The notes beneath the pieces are model-generated. The model worked only from the letters and a program-made list of their open reading frames with translations, was not told the origin of the DNA and did no database searches. This document shows positions 48,210 to 55,732 of a stretch of 64,000 nucleotides of DNA, in pieces; position 1 is the first letter of the stretch, and each line of letters begins with the position of its first letter. The stretch covers positions 62,001 through 126,000 of the forward strand of contig NZ_BMXS01000012.1 of assembly GCF_014651875.1 (NCBI RefSeq), given 5' to 3'. Source of the stretch: Litchfieldella qijiaojingensis (GTDB lineage Bacteria > Pseudomonadota > Gammaproteobacteria > Pseudomonadales > Halomonadaceae). Both the position numbers and the translations under genes were made by a program.

Positions 48210-49262
48210 ATGGCGATTCTGACGACACATGCCCTGAAGAAACATTACGGCCGAATCATCGCCGTGGACGGCGTGGACATGGAGACCGTGGATGGCGAAC
48301 TGCTCGCTGTGCTCGGTCCCTCCGGTTCAGGAAAAACCACCTTGATGCGCCTGGTTGCCGGACTCGAGGAGCCGAGTTCGGGAAAGTTGTATATCGATGG
48401 ACACCCGATCATGGGGGTACCACCGCGCAAGCGTAATATCGCCATGGTGTTCCAGAGCTATGCGCTCTACCCGAACATGACGGTGCGGGACAACATCCTG
48501 TTTCCGCTACGCGCCCGCAAGATTGCTTCCGATGAGCAAAAGCGCCAATTGGAATGGGTAACTGAAATTCTGGAAATCGCGGATCTGCTCGACCGCCGAC
48601 CCACCCGGCTGTCGGGTGGGCAAAGCCAGCGAGTGGCCCTGGCCCGCGCCATGGTGCGCACCCCCGACCTTTTCCTGTTCGATGAGCCATTGAGTTCCCT
48701 GGACGCACAGATTCGCAGTCAGGCACGCGGAGAGCTGCGGGAGCTGCATGACCGTACGCGTATCACCACCCTCTATGTGACCCACGATCAAACCGAGGCA
48801 CTGGGGCTGGCCGATCGGATCATGGTCATGGAAAAAGGCATCGTTCACCAGATCGGTACACCGCAGCAACTCTATTACGATCCTGCGGATACGTTCGTTG
48901 CTGGTTTCATTGGCGACCCACCCATGAACCTGCTGCAACTCGAGAACGCCATCATCGGCGTGCGGCCAGAGCATTTCCACCTGGCCTCGGAAGCGCCAGG
49001 CAAGGAGATAGCCCTGGAACTGGAGATCGAGGTCGAGCACTTGGAATTTCTCGGAGCAGAGTGGCTGATCTACGGTGTGGTTCGCCGTGGGCTTCCGCAA
49101 CAACACCAGCAACCACGGGTCATCGGCCGCCTACGCCAGGCCGCCATGCCCACCATCGGTACCAGGGAGACTCACCATTTCGTGGTGACCAAGGAAGATG
49201 CCTGTTTCTTCGACTCCAACACCGGCTCGCGACTCTCGGAAGCCAAGGTGGCTATCGCATGA
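48210..49262 (+). CDS. CUT1-type ABC transporter ATP-binding protein
   Basis: 350 residues of the MalK/UgpC group. Walker A GPSGSGKTT, Q-loop FQSYALYP, signature LSGGQSQR, Walker B LFLFDEPLSSLD and the switch THDQTEAL are complete. The C-terminal TOBE region is shortened: between GDPPMN and GVRPEH there are only about ten residues, where UgpC-like proteins usually have 30-40. The stop overlaps the first permease (ATGA). Confidence 0.93.
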   Translation: MAILTTHALKKHYGRIIAVDGVDMETVDGELLAVLGPSGSGKTTLMRLVAGLEEPSSGKLYIDGHPIMGVPPRKRNIAMVFQSYALYPNMTVRDNILFPLRARKIASDEQKRQLEWVTEILEIADLLDRRPTRLSGGQSQRVALARAMVRTPDLFLFDEPLSSLDAQIRSQARGELRELHDRTRITTLYVTHDQTEALGLADRIMVMEKGIVHQIGTPQQLYYDPADTFVAGFIGDPPMNLLQLENAIIGVRPEHFHLASEAPGKEIALELEIEVEHLEFLGAEWLIYGVVRRGLPQQHQQPRVIGRLRQAAMPTIGTRETHHFVVTKEDACFFDSNTGSRLSEAKVAIA

Positions 49263-50221
49263 AGGAAGGGACTGTAGCCCATGACCGGCCCACGGGCCTG
49301 ATGGCACGCATGGCATTGGCGCTCGAACGCCCCCGCGTCCTGGGTACGCTCATGCTCGCTCCGGCCGTTCTCTATGTGGTGGCATTCGTGGCCGTCCCCT
49401 TCTTCATCGCCATTGCCCTGAGTGTCAGTGACGCCACCGTAGGCAACCCCCAGATAGATACTTTCGTTGGTCTGGACAACTTCATCAGCGTTATCAGTCA
49501 GGATGCCTTTGGCATCGCATTGCGCAACAGCCTGCTCATCACCACCCTGACGGTACTGATCCTGCTGGTACTGGCGACCACGGCCGTGGAACTGCTGGCC
49601 AGGGAGTTCCGTGGCAAGAGGCTGGTGCAAGTGCTGTTCATGATTCCCTGGGCCATGCCGGTGGCGCTTTCGGCGATAACCTGGCTGTGGTTGCTGGACT
49701 CGCAATACAGTCCCATCGACTGGGTACTCGTCCAACTCGGACTTCTGGGACCGGACGGTCCTTTCGGCCCTTCGAGGAACATGTTCTACCTAGGCCGGGA
49801 GTGGCTGGCGATCGGCTCGGTGGTCTTCGTGGACGTGTGGCGCACGCTGCCGTTGGCAACGATCATCGTCCTGGCGGGGCGTCTCTCGATTCCGCGTGAA
49901 CGCATCGAACAGGCCCAGCTCGACGGCGCGGGCTTTTTCCGGGTGCTGTTCCGCATCATCATTCCGGCGTTGGCTCCCGTGCTCACTGTGGCGATTCTGT
50001 TCACGGCCCTGTTGGTGATAGGGGAAATGTCCACGATTGCGTTGCTGACCCGGGGAGGACCGGGACACGCTACGCAGATCCTGCCCTACTGGGCCTACCT
50101 CAAGGGCATCAACAGTGGTGACCTGGCGCAAGGGGCAGCCATCGCACTCTTCCTGTTCCCGGTACTTCTGGCGGCGGCCATCGTGGCATTGCGCTTTGCC
50201 TACCGAGCGGGCAGGGATTGA
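49259..50221 (+). CDS. CUT1-type sugar ABC transporter permease (MalF-like)
   Basis: 320 residues with six to seven membrane helices and the binding-protein-dependent permease EAA-type loop (IEQAQLDGAGFFRVLFRIIIP region). MKEGT start at 49259 overlaps the ATPase stop by ATGA. Forms a heterodimer with the next gene product in the inner membrane. Confidence 0.92.
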   Translation: MKEGTVAHDRPTGLMARMALALERPRVLGTLMLAPAVLYVVAFVAVPFFIAIALSVSDATVGNPQIDTFVGLDNFISVISQDAFGIALRNSLLITTLTVLILLVLATTAVELLAREFRGKRLVQVLFMIPWAMPVALSAITWLWLLDSQYSPIDWVLVQLGLLGPDGPFGPSRNMFYLGREWLAIGSVVFVDVWRTLPLATIIVLAGRLSIPRERIEQAQLDGAGFFRVLFRIIIPALAPVLTVAILFTALLVIGEMSTIALLTRGGPGHATQILPYWAYLKGINSGDLAQGAAIALFLFPVLLAAAIVALRFAYRAGRD

Positions 50222-50231
50222 GGGGGCAACG

Positions 50232-51071
50232 ATGAGAGGCTACCCGCGCAAACTCATCTTCTATGCCGCTATCGTGCTGCTGGTTCTCTTCACCACGCTG
50301 CCAGTGCTCTACGCGGTCATCACCATCTTCAAACAAGAGAGCGAACTCTATCGGTTCGGGGCCAATCCCTTTATTTATGAAACCGCCCCTACCCTCGATC
50401 ACCTGGTCTACTTGTTCACCAGCACGCCCTTTCCCACCTTCGCGATGAATTCCCTGGTGATCGGGCTGTGCGTGGTCGCCATCACCGTGATACTTGCCGT
50501 TCCGGCCGCCTATTCCCTGGCACGCCTGACCGGTCATTGGGGCGAGCACTCCGGGATGGCGATCTTCCTGGTCTACCTGATTCCGCCAACCCTATTGTTC
50601 ATTCCCTTGTTCCGGATCGTGGTGACCCTGGGGCTGGCCAACAGCATCTGGTCGCTGGTACTGGTGCTGCCGACCATCACCATTCCGTTCTGTACCTGGC
50701 TGCTGCTGGGCTTCTTCCGATCGATTCCTCGCCAACTGGATGAAGCCGCATTGCTGGACGGCTGCACCCGCTTCCAAGCCTTCTGGAAAGTGGTGCTACC
50801 ACAAGCATTGCCCGGTATCGGGGCATGCATCGTCTTCGCCTTTTCGCTGTCACTGTCCAACTATATCTATGCGGTGACATTTATCAGCGAGTCGGCATCG
50901 CGAAACATCAGCGCCGGCGTGCCCACCGAGCTGATTCGTGGCGATGTCTACTTCTGGCCGTCGCTGATGGCTGCGACGACTGCCGTCGCCATTCCACTGG
51001 GCATTGCCTACGGGCTGCTCTTCGACTATCTGGTGCGTGGCTTCCAGAGTGCTGGTGCCAAGGAAGGCTGA
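50232..51071 (+). CDS. CUT1-type sugar ABC transporter permease (MalG-like)
   Basis: 279 residues, six helices, EAA loop LDEAALLDGCTRFQAFWKVVLP-type followed by LPGIGACIVFAFSLS. The ATG at 50232 lies after AGGGGGC, 10 bases past the previous stop. Last gene of the operon, followed by the bidirectional terminator at 51115-51136. Confidence 0.92.
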   Translation: MRGYPRKLIFYAAIVLLVLFTTLPVLYAVITIFKQESELYRFGANPFIYETAPTLDHLVYLFTSTPFPTFAMNSLVIGLCVVAITVILAVPAAYSLARLTGHWGEHSGMAIFLVYLIPPTLLFIPLFRIVVTLGLANSIWSLVLVLPTITIPFCTWLLLGFFRSIPRQLDEAALLDGCTRFQAFWKVVLPQALPGIGACIVFAFSLSLSNYIYAVTFISESASRNISAGVPTELIRGDVYFWPSLMAATTAVAIPLGIAYGLLFDYLVRGFQSAGAKEG

Positions 51072-51114
51072 CGTGCATCACCCGGGTTCGCCCGAGCGAT
51101 ACCTGCCAATAACA

Positions 51115-51136
51115 AGGCCCACCGTGAGGTGGGCCT
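51115..51136. terminator. Bidirectional terminator between the sugar ABC operon and hsp20
   Basis: AGGCCCACC pairs perfectly with GGTGGGCCT around GTGA, in the gap between two convergent units. On the minus strand it is followed by TTGTTATT; the plus strand lacks a T-tract. Confidence 0.75.
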
Positions 51137-51152
51137 GGCCAACGCTATCGAC

Positions 51153-51725
51153 TTATTGCGGTTGGATGGGGATCTCGCGCCGGCGGGGCTGGATCGTGGT
51201 GTCACGCGGCAACGTAACGGTCAGCACGCCGTTGCCGAAGGTCGCCTTGATATCCTCGACCTTGGCATCCTCAGGAAGATCCAGCACCCGGCGGAAGCTG
51301 CCATAGACGCGCTCGATACGCTGATAACGATCTTCCTTGGTATCGCTTTCCTGGCGCTTCTCGCCTTCGATCATCAGGCGATGATCATCCAGGGACAGCT
51401 TGATATCCTTCTCCTCGACACCGGGTACTTCGACACTGATGCGATACTCGTTGTCGCGCTCGGCGATATCCACGCTCGGCCGCAAGAAGCTGCTCATGGT
51501 ACCGAAGCGGTCGTCAAGACTCGGGAAGCGATCGCCGAAAGTCGGCATACCGAACTGGCGCAGGGTATCGTCCATCCAGCGATCCAGTTCGCGATGCATC
51601 TGCCACAACGGTGAAACCGCCGTCCGGCTCGGTTCGACCGCGTGCGTGACCGGCACCGGAGAGCCGGTGTTCTCGCGAGCCTCGCTCTTGAACCAGTTCC
51701 ACGGAGAAAGTTTCTGCAGGTTCAT
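51153..51725 (-). CDS. Small heat-shock protein, Hsp20/alpha-crystallin family
   Basis: 190 residues. A variable N-terminal arm with MHRELDRWMDDTLRQFG precedes the alpha-crystallin domain (about 85-180), with PSVDIAERDNEYRISVEVPGVEEKDI and the closing GNGVLTVTLPR, then an IPI-type tail motif (REIPIQPQ) used for oligomerisation. A holdase chaperone. The ATG at 51725 has GGAGG 8 bases upstream. A heat-shock-type promoter lies at 51781-51809. Confidence 0.95.
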   Translation of the reverse strand: MNLQKLSPWNWFKSEARENTGSPVPVTHAVEPSRTAVSPLWQMHRELDRWMDDTLRQFGMPTFGDRFPSLDDRFGTMSSFLRPSVDIAERDNEYRISVEVPGVEEKDIKLSLDDHRLMIEGEKRQESDTKEDRYQRIERVYGSFRRVLDLPEDAKVEDIKATFGNGVLTVTLPRDTTIQPRRREIPIQPQ

Positions 51726-51780
51726 ACGCCACACCTCCTGACGCATCACACAGCGATGAAGTCACTTTTCTTGCAATGCA

Positions 51781-51809
51781 ATATTGGTGGCGCCCGGCCG
51801 GTTTTCAAG
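51781..51809 (-). promoter_or_regulatory. Sigma-32-like promoter of hsp20
   Basis: On the minus strand CTTGAAA (perfect -35) is followed after 13 bases by CACCAATAT, a partial match to CCCCATNT. It lies 55-85 bases before the start codon. Confidence 0.65.
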
Positions 51810-51934
51810 CCCCAAACTCACAGATCATGACCCAAGTCAAGCCTTGGGCGCTTGCTTCCCATAATTCGGTTTCGTCCGAAAAGTTGCCGAGCGATTGTCC
51901 CTTCCCAAGATAATCCCATAGGTAAGCGTAAGAT

Positions 51935-51978
51935 AATTGCGGGTTGATGCGGGCTGAGGAAAGTTGTTGCGGGCTGGG
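51935..51978. repeat. Three direct repeats of TGCGGGYTG near the prophage left end
   Basis: TTGCGGGTTGA (51937-51947), TGCGGGCTGA (51948-51957) and TTGCGGGCTGG (51967-51977). Spacings of about 10 and 20 bases put the copies on one face of the helix. They may be transposase-binding sites of the left end, as in Mu-like phages. Confidence 0.45.
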
Positions 51979-52053
51979 AAATGAAAAGGTGATTTCAGTT
52001 GTGCGTGGCGGTGGGGAGCACTTCGGCCACCACTGATCGGCGGAAGATTCCGT

Positions 52054-52506
52054 TCAGTCCTTCCGGCGCCGCTTGAGAGCCTTCCACTTCACGGCGCTCC
52101 AGGCGCGAAGCCAGCACCATGCTCCGTATGAAATGAGCGCCGAGAATCCGCTGGCGACCAGTGCATCCAGGAAGCTGAGTGAGGTGCGCCCGCTAAGCCA
52201 GGCGGAGAAGCCTACCAGTGCGGCGACGGCAAACATCAGCCCATAAACCAAAGTCTCTCGCCTTTCCCGCTCCCTCATGGCGGCGATGATCCGCTCCTGG
52301 GCGTAGTTATACCCGCACTTCCCACACACATTGGCATTCACCGCGACACCATGCCAGCCGCAGGCCTTGCAGGGCCGCAGATAGGGACTGTCGTTAGGCG
52401 GCGAGTACTCCTCGACTCGTGTGTGGTTATGGATGTCGTTGCCGGCGATCTGATGCCCTTCCCCTTGGACAACCTGGTGAACCTGCCGGCACTCAGTCTT
52501 TTTCAA
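52054..52506 (-). CDS. Prophage zinc-ribbon membrane protein with GEGHQIAG motif
   Basis: 150 residues. The N-terminus carries QVVQGEGHQIAGNDI, nearly the same as a motif in the C-terminus of the upstream repressor. Next comes a zinc ribbon (CKACGWHG, 15 residues, CGKCGYN), then a charged helix and two membrane segments (LMFAVAALVGFSAWL; ALVASGFSALISYGAW), ending in a basic tail. It starts with TTG overlapping the repressor stop (TTGA); there is no in-frame ATG before the motif. Not a recognised family. Coupled translation with the repressor suggests a joint role, for instance lysogenic conversion or defence. Confidence 0.7.
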   Translation of the reverse strand: MKKTECRQVHQVVQGEGHQIAGNDIHNHTRVEEYSPPNDSPYLRPCKACGWHGVAVNANVCGKCGYNYAQERIIAAMRERERRETLVYGLMFAVAALVGFSAWLSGRTSLSFLDALVASGFSALISYGAWCWLRAWSAVKWKALKRRRKD

Positions 52507-53219
52507 TCCTTGAATCTCCTGCCAATGCTTACGCCTCCACTGTTTTCTATATTACCTCCGGCGATCTGATGCCCCTCTCCGCTTATATTCTGGCGAACCT
52601 CCTCCTTGCCGGAGCCGTCCTTGGTAGGCTGGTTGCGGGGTTCCATACCCCTGGCAACACTCCATTTAGATAGATCCTCACGCTTTGTAGACACTGGGAC
52701 CACTGGGGTTAACTTCACACCATGCACGGCGATGGGCACATCGGCCACGATATCTATCTCGTCGTAATGCTCGTAGAAGTGCTCAATAACCGTGTCAATG
52801 CTTTCTAGGACGGCTGTGCTGGGCTTGGGTTGGCCCTGTTCGAGCTCGCGACAGACTTGCAAGAAACGGCGCACTTCCGGGAGTCCCATCGATACCTCGC
52901 CAACGCCGCCGGAGGTGAAGCGCAGAGCCACCAGCGAACCAAAGCTGCGAAGTCTGGCAGTAGGTTGCGCTTCGACTTCCGCCTCCTCCTCGCCATACAG
53001 AAGCCATTCGAGAGATACCCCGTAGGGCTGAAGGAAGGCTGCAATCGATGCCAAGACATCGGTCGGTGGAGTTAGGTCTCCACGCTCATATCGGCTGAGG
53101 GTGGCCCGTCCTATATCGACGGAATCAGATAGTTGCGCTTGGTTCATGCCCGCAAGCTTTCTTGCGGCGGCCAACCGCTCGCCAAAATGTTTCCGATATG
53201 ACTCATCGGTGCTTGACAT
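52503..53219 (-). CDS. Phage repressor, XRE-type HTH protein
   Basis: 238 residues. The N-terminal XRE helix-turn-helix (about 10-65) has RKLAGMNQAQLSDSVDIGRATLSRYERG. The C-terminal half is not a LexA/CI-type peptidase: no Ser-Lys dyad region is recognised. It ends in a Gly/Asn-rich RQNISGEGHQIAGGNI segment shared with the downstream membrane protein. It is divergent from the Ner-like gene, with a 71-base operator region between, which is the layout of c and ner in Mu. Role: maintenance of lysogeny (inference). Confidence 0.85.
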   Translation of the reverse strand: MSSTDESYRKHFGERLAAARKLAGMNQAQLSDSVDIGRATLSRYERGDLTPPTDVLASIAAFLQPYGVSLEWLLYGEEEAEVEAQPTARLRSFGSLVALRFTSGGVGEVSMGLPEVRRFLQVCRELEQGQPKPSTAVLESIDTVIEHFYEHYDEIDIVADVPIAVHGVKLTPVVPVSTKREDLSKWSVARGMEPRNQPTKDGSGKEEVRQNISGEGHQIAGGNIENSGGVSIGRRFKD

Positions 53220-53290
53220 ATGTTCCGATCCTACTCATTATGAATATGCATTGATCGTATCTGATTCAACTAAGTGTGAGGGATTCTCCG
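53220..53290. promoter_or_regulatory. Divergent operator/promoter region of the prophage
   Basis: 71 bases, AT-rich, between the repressor and the Ner-like gene. TGAAT (53241-53245) and ATTCA (53264-53268) form an inverted repeat with an 18-base spacer, and ATATGCATTGATCGTAT is near-symmetric within it. Likely binding sites of the two regulators. Confidence 0.5.
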
Positions 53291-53524
53291 ATGAACAGCA
53301 ACGACGTTATGCCTGGCCCGGAGCTGTACCAGAAGGTGCGCGGCGGATTCATAGCCCGCGGCACCTCCCTGGCTGCCTGGTGCCGCGAACACGGCCATAA
53401 CCCTACCAATGCCCGGTCCGCCCTGGTGGGCGCCTGGAACGGTCCCAAAGGCCGTGAGTTACGGCAGCGGCTGGCTGTGGACTCCGGTGTCATTCGTCTC
53501 TCCCGATCAGTCGTGTCGGCTTAA
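53291..53524 (+). CDS. Ner-like small DNA-binding protein
   Basis: 77 residues. A short helix-turn-helix pattern (FIARGTSLAAWCREHGHNPTNARSALVGAW) resembles small phage regulators of the Ner/Cro kind, which carry a helical domain reading RG-S-A-W-NG. First rightward gene of the early operon. ATG at 53291 with GAGGGA 7 bases upstream. The product would down-regulate early transcription and the repressor promoter (family knowledge). Confidence 0.7.
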   Translation: MNSNDVMPGPELYQKVRGGFIARGTSLAAWCREHGHNPTNARSALVGAWNGPKGRELRQRLAVDSGVIRLSRSVVSA

Positions 53525-53606
53525 CGAAACATTAGGCGGCCGTTCTGCGAGGCGACAGTAGCAGCGGCAAGCTTTGTTTGGATGGCAGAACTGAGAGGGG
53601 TAGGCA

Positions 53607-54098
53607 ATGACGGGGCGTAATTGGAAGAGTCGACAACCAGGGTCATTGAGGCAGGCAATGGAGTGGTGCCTGGAGCATGCGCGAGTTCGCCATAACCGTT
53701 CGGTCGATAACATCGCCGACCTGATGGGGATGGCCAGCAAGTGGGTCATTTATAAATGGCTGGAGAATGGGCGGCTGCCGGCAATCTTGATTCGTCCTTT
53801 TGAACAGGCCTGCGGAATCGACTACGTGACCCGCTTCATTGGCCATTCGGGACAGAAATTGCTGATAGACATCCCAACGGGACATCGTGCAAGCAGCTCC
53901 GATATCAACGCGCTACAGGCGTCTTTTACAGACGCGGTGGGGCTACTGCTGCGGTACTACGACGGACAGATCGAAGCCGAGGACACCCTAGGTGCGCTCT
54001 TCACCGCCATGGAGCAGCTGGCCTGGCATCAAGGCACGGTGCAGAGACGACAGCAGCCGGAGTTCGATTTTGGGGCCGGGGTTGGAGGAGAGATGTGA
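53607..54098 (+). CDS. Prophage early protein, unknown function
   Basis: 163 residues. The first 80 contain an HTH-like segment (HNRSVDNIADLMGMASKWVIYKWLENG) and the rest is helical with no known domain. Similar proteins of about this size occur early in B3/D3112-like phages. The stop overlaps the next gene as TGATG. Probably DNA-binding; otherwise unassigned. Confidence 0.7.
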   Translation: MTGRNWKSRQPGSLRQAMEWCLEHARVRHNRSVDNIADLMGMASKWVIYKWLENGRLPAILIRPFEQACGIDYVTRFIGHSGQKLLIDIPTGHRASSSDINALQASFTDAVGLLLRYYDGQIEAEDTLGALFTAMEQLAWHQGTVQRRQQPEFDFGAGVGGEM

Positions 54099-54466
54099 TG
54101 CTGGATGTAGCTGAGCTTATCAGGCGGCGCAATCACGTGCTGGGTGGGATCGACCAGTTATCGACCGAGGATGCATTGGCCGTCATGACTGCGGCTATGT
54201 GCGAGCTGACAGAGCGAGGCTTGAAGGCTGATAAGAAGGCCTCTTCCAGTGTAGCGCTCGCTTTGGAAAGCGACCCGCGCTCGAAAATCGAGCGAGACCC
54301 AGAAATTAGAGATTTCATTCACAGCTTAAAAGGCCGTCGGTCGATCGAGCAGATTGCCGAGGCTTGCCATGGCCGGTTCGGAGATCGGGCGCCTGGAAGG
54401 AGTTCTATCCAGCGCTATCTCAAGCGGCTGAAGTATCGCCAAGGTACCGGGGAGGCGCGGGTATGA
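54098..54466 (+). CDS. Prophage early protein, unknown function
   Basis: 122 residues, helical and charged, without a recognised domain. The C-terminal part (RRSIEQIAEACHGRFGDRAPGRSSIQRYLKRL) reads like a helix-turn-helix. GGAGGAG precedes the ATG. Overlaps its neighbours on both sides (TGATG and ATGA), so it belongs to the early operon. Confidence 0.65.
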   Translation: MLDVAELIRRRNHVLGGIDQLSTEDALAVMTAAMCELTERGLKADKKASSSVALALESDPRSKIERDPEIRDFIHSLKGRRSIEQIAEACHGRFGDRAPGRSSIQRYLKRLKYRQGTGEARV

Positions 54467-54786
54467 GCGAGTTGAATCAATCCGTTGGTAAGGCGCTCAC
54501 GCTGTTCGAGGCACTTGTGGCAAATGGCTTCCAGGGCAAGCCGCTCCTGGATGTTGCAGAGGCAGCTGGAGTCAACCCGACCACAGCTTGGCGCCTTCTA
54601 AAAACGCTGGAGGCTCACGGCTGGGTGGTCGAGGTACCTGTTGCCGGCAGCAAGCAGTCACGGTGGCGTGTAGCGACTCGACTGGCCAGCATCGCGCATG
54701 CCTACCAGCGTGACGCCCTCGGTCGAGTGCAGGCGGTCCGCCAGGAATATCGCGACGTAACAGGAGAGGAGTTGTTGCATGGCTAA
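54463..54786 (+). CDS. Prophage IclR-type winged-helix protein
   Basis: 107 residues. An IclR-like winged helix occupies most of the protein (ALTLFEALVANGFQGKPLLDVAEAAGVNPTTAWRLLKTLEAHGW, split here only for description), without the IclR effector domain. The ATG at 54463 overlaps the upstream stop (ATGA). A small regulator or accessory DNA-binding protein of the early operon; the closest known role cannot be named. Confidence 0.75.
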   Translation: MSELNQSVGKALTLFEALVANGFQGKPLLDVAEAAGVNPTTAWRLLKTLEAHGWVVEVPVAGSKQSRWRVATRLASIAHAYQRDALGRVQAVRQEYRDVTGEELLHG

Positions 54787-55732
54787 GCAGCCACAAAAGC
54801 ACGCAGAGCTTCAGGACCAGCTGGAGCATGCTGACCTGGCCGAACGGCAGCTGGATGAGCGCGCCTTGATCGAAGGTGCCGAGCAGGCCGAGCTGGCGCG
54901 GTATAGCGAAGCCCGTGACCAGGCCAACCAGCTGTTGGGCCAAGCACGGACGGCGCAGTCATTTGCAAAACTGGCGACCGTCGTCACTTTGCGCACCCTG
55001 GCGGAAGTGAAGCAAACCAAGGCATATCGGGCACTTAGAGGCGTGTCTGGCGTGGACTCCCAAGGCAACAAAATCGACGACGTCGGCACTTGGGAGGGTT
55101 ACTGCCAGGCCATTGGGCGCTCCAAGACTTCCGTGGATGAGGATCTTCGCAATCTGGCCGCCTTCGGGGAAGAAGCCCTGGAAAGCCTCCGGACGATCGG
55201 CGCCGGCTACCGAGAGCTTCGCAAGCTTCGCCAACTCCCTGACGAAGAGCGCGAGCTGATCATCCAGGGCGAGGCGGTGAAGATAGAGGACAAGGATGCC
55301 CTGGTCGAGTTGATCGAAGACATGGCAGCCCGGCATGCCAAGGAAAAGGACGCACTCAAGAGCCAGGCCGAAGAGAGTCGACAGGAGCTGGAGGCCTCGC
55401 GGCGGGTCACCCAGGACAAGTCCAACAAGATCGCCGAGCTTGAGGAACAACTGCATCGCCGCCAGCACCTGACGCCCGACCAGCGGGTGCAGGAGCTATC
55501 CGATCGCCTCGAGGCTGAAGGGTTCAAGGCCCGGAGTCTGCTGCTGCCGCTACGCGCGGTAATGGTTGAAATCCTTGACTGGGAAGAAGCCCCTCGTGAG
55601 CTGAGGCATGCCTGCGCTCAGCAGGTGGCTCGGTTGCGCATCGAGCTTGATCAGTTGGAGCGCGAGCTGGACCTGGAGCCGGTCGATCTGGATATCGATG
55701 ACAGCTGGATGCAAGGGGGTGAAACGTCATGA
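54779..55732 (+). CDS. Prophage coiled-coil protein, unknown function
   Basis: 317 residues, strongly acidic and helical. A central coiled coil spans about 175-235 (KDALKSQAEESRQELEASRR). A middle segment (YCQAIGRSKTSVDEDLRNLAAFGEEAL) looks like a helix-turn-helix region of DUF3102-like phage proteins. It overlaps the preceding gene by 8 bases and the transposase gene by ATGA, so it is probably made with the transposase. May act in target or end binding; this is inference. Confidence 0.7.
   Translation: MAKQPQKHAELQDQLEHADLAERQLDERALIEGAEQAELARYSEARDQANQLLGQARTAQSFAKLATVVTLRTLAEVKQTKAYRALRGVSGVDSQGNKIDDVGTWEGYCQAIGRSKTSVDEDLRNLAAFGEEALESLRTIGAGYRELRKLRQLPDEERELIIQGEAVKIEDKDALVELIEDMAARHAKEKDALKSQAEESRQELEASRRVTQDKSNKIAELEEQLHRRQHLTPDQRVQELSDRLEAEGFKARSLLLPLRAVMVEILDWEEAPRELRHACAQQVARLRIELDQLERELDLEPVDLDIDDSWMQGGETS

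Larger units (their letters stand above)
51726..52053. other. Intergenic region: hsp20 promoter and probable prophage left end
   Basis: No gene. The first 100 bases carry the hsp20 promoter. From about 51930 the sequence holds three copies of a TGCGGG(C/T)TG motif just before the first prophage-type gene, so the host-prophage junction probably lies between about 51840 and 51940. Confidence 0.5.

Noticed and set aside
52503-52506. Programmed frameshift fusing repressor and membrane protein
   Set aside because: The TTGA overlap would allow a -1 fusion in principle, but there is no canonical slippery heptamer before the stop; simple stop-start coupling is sufficient.
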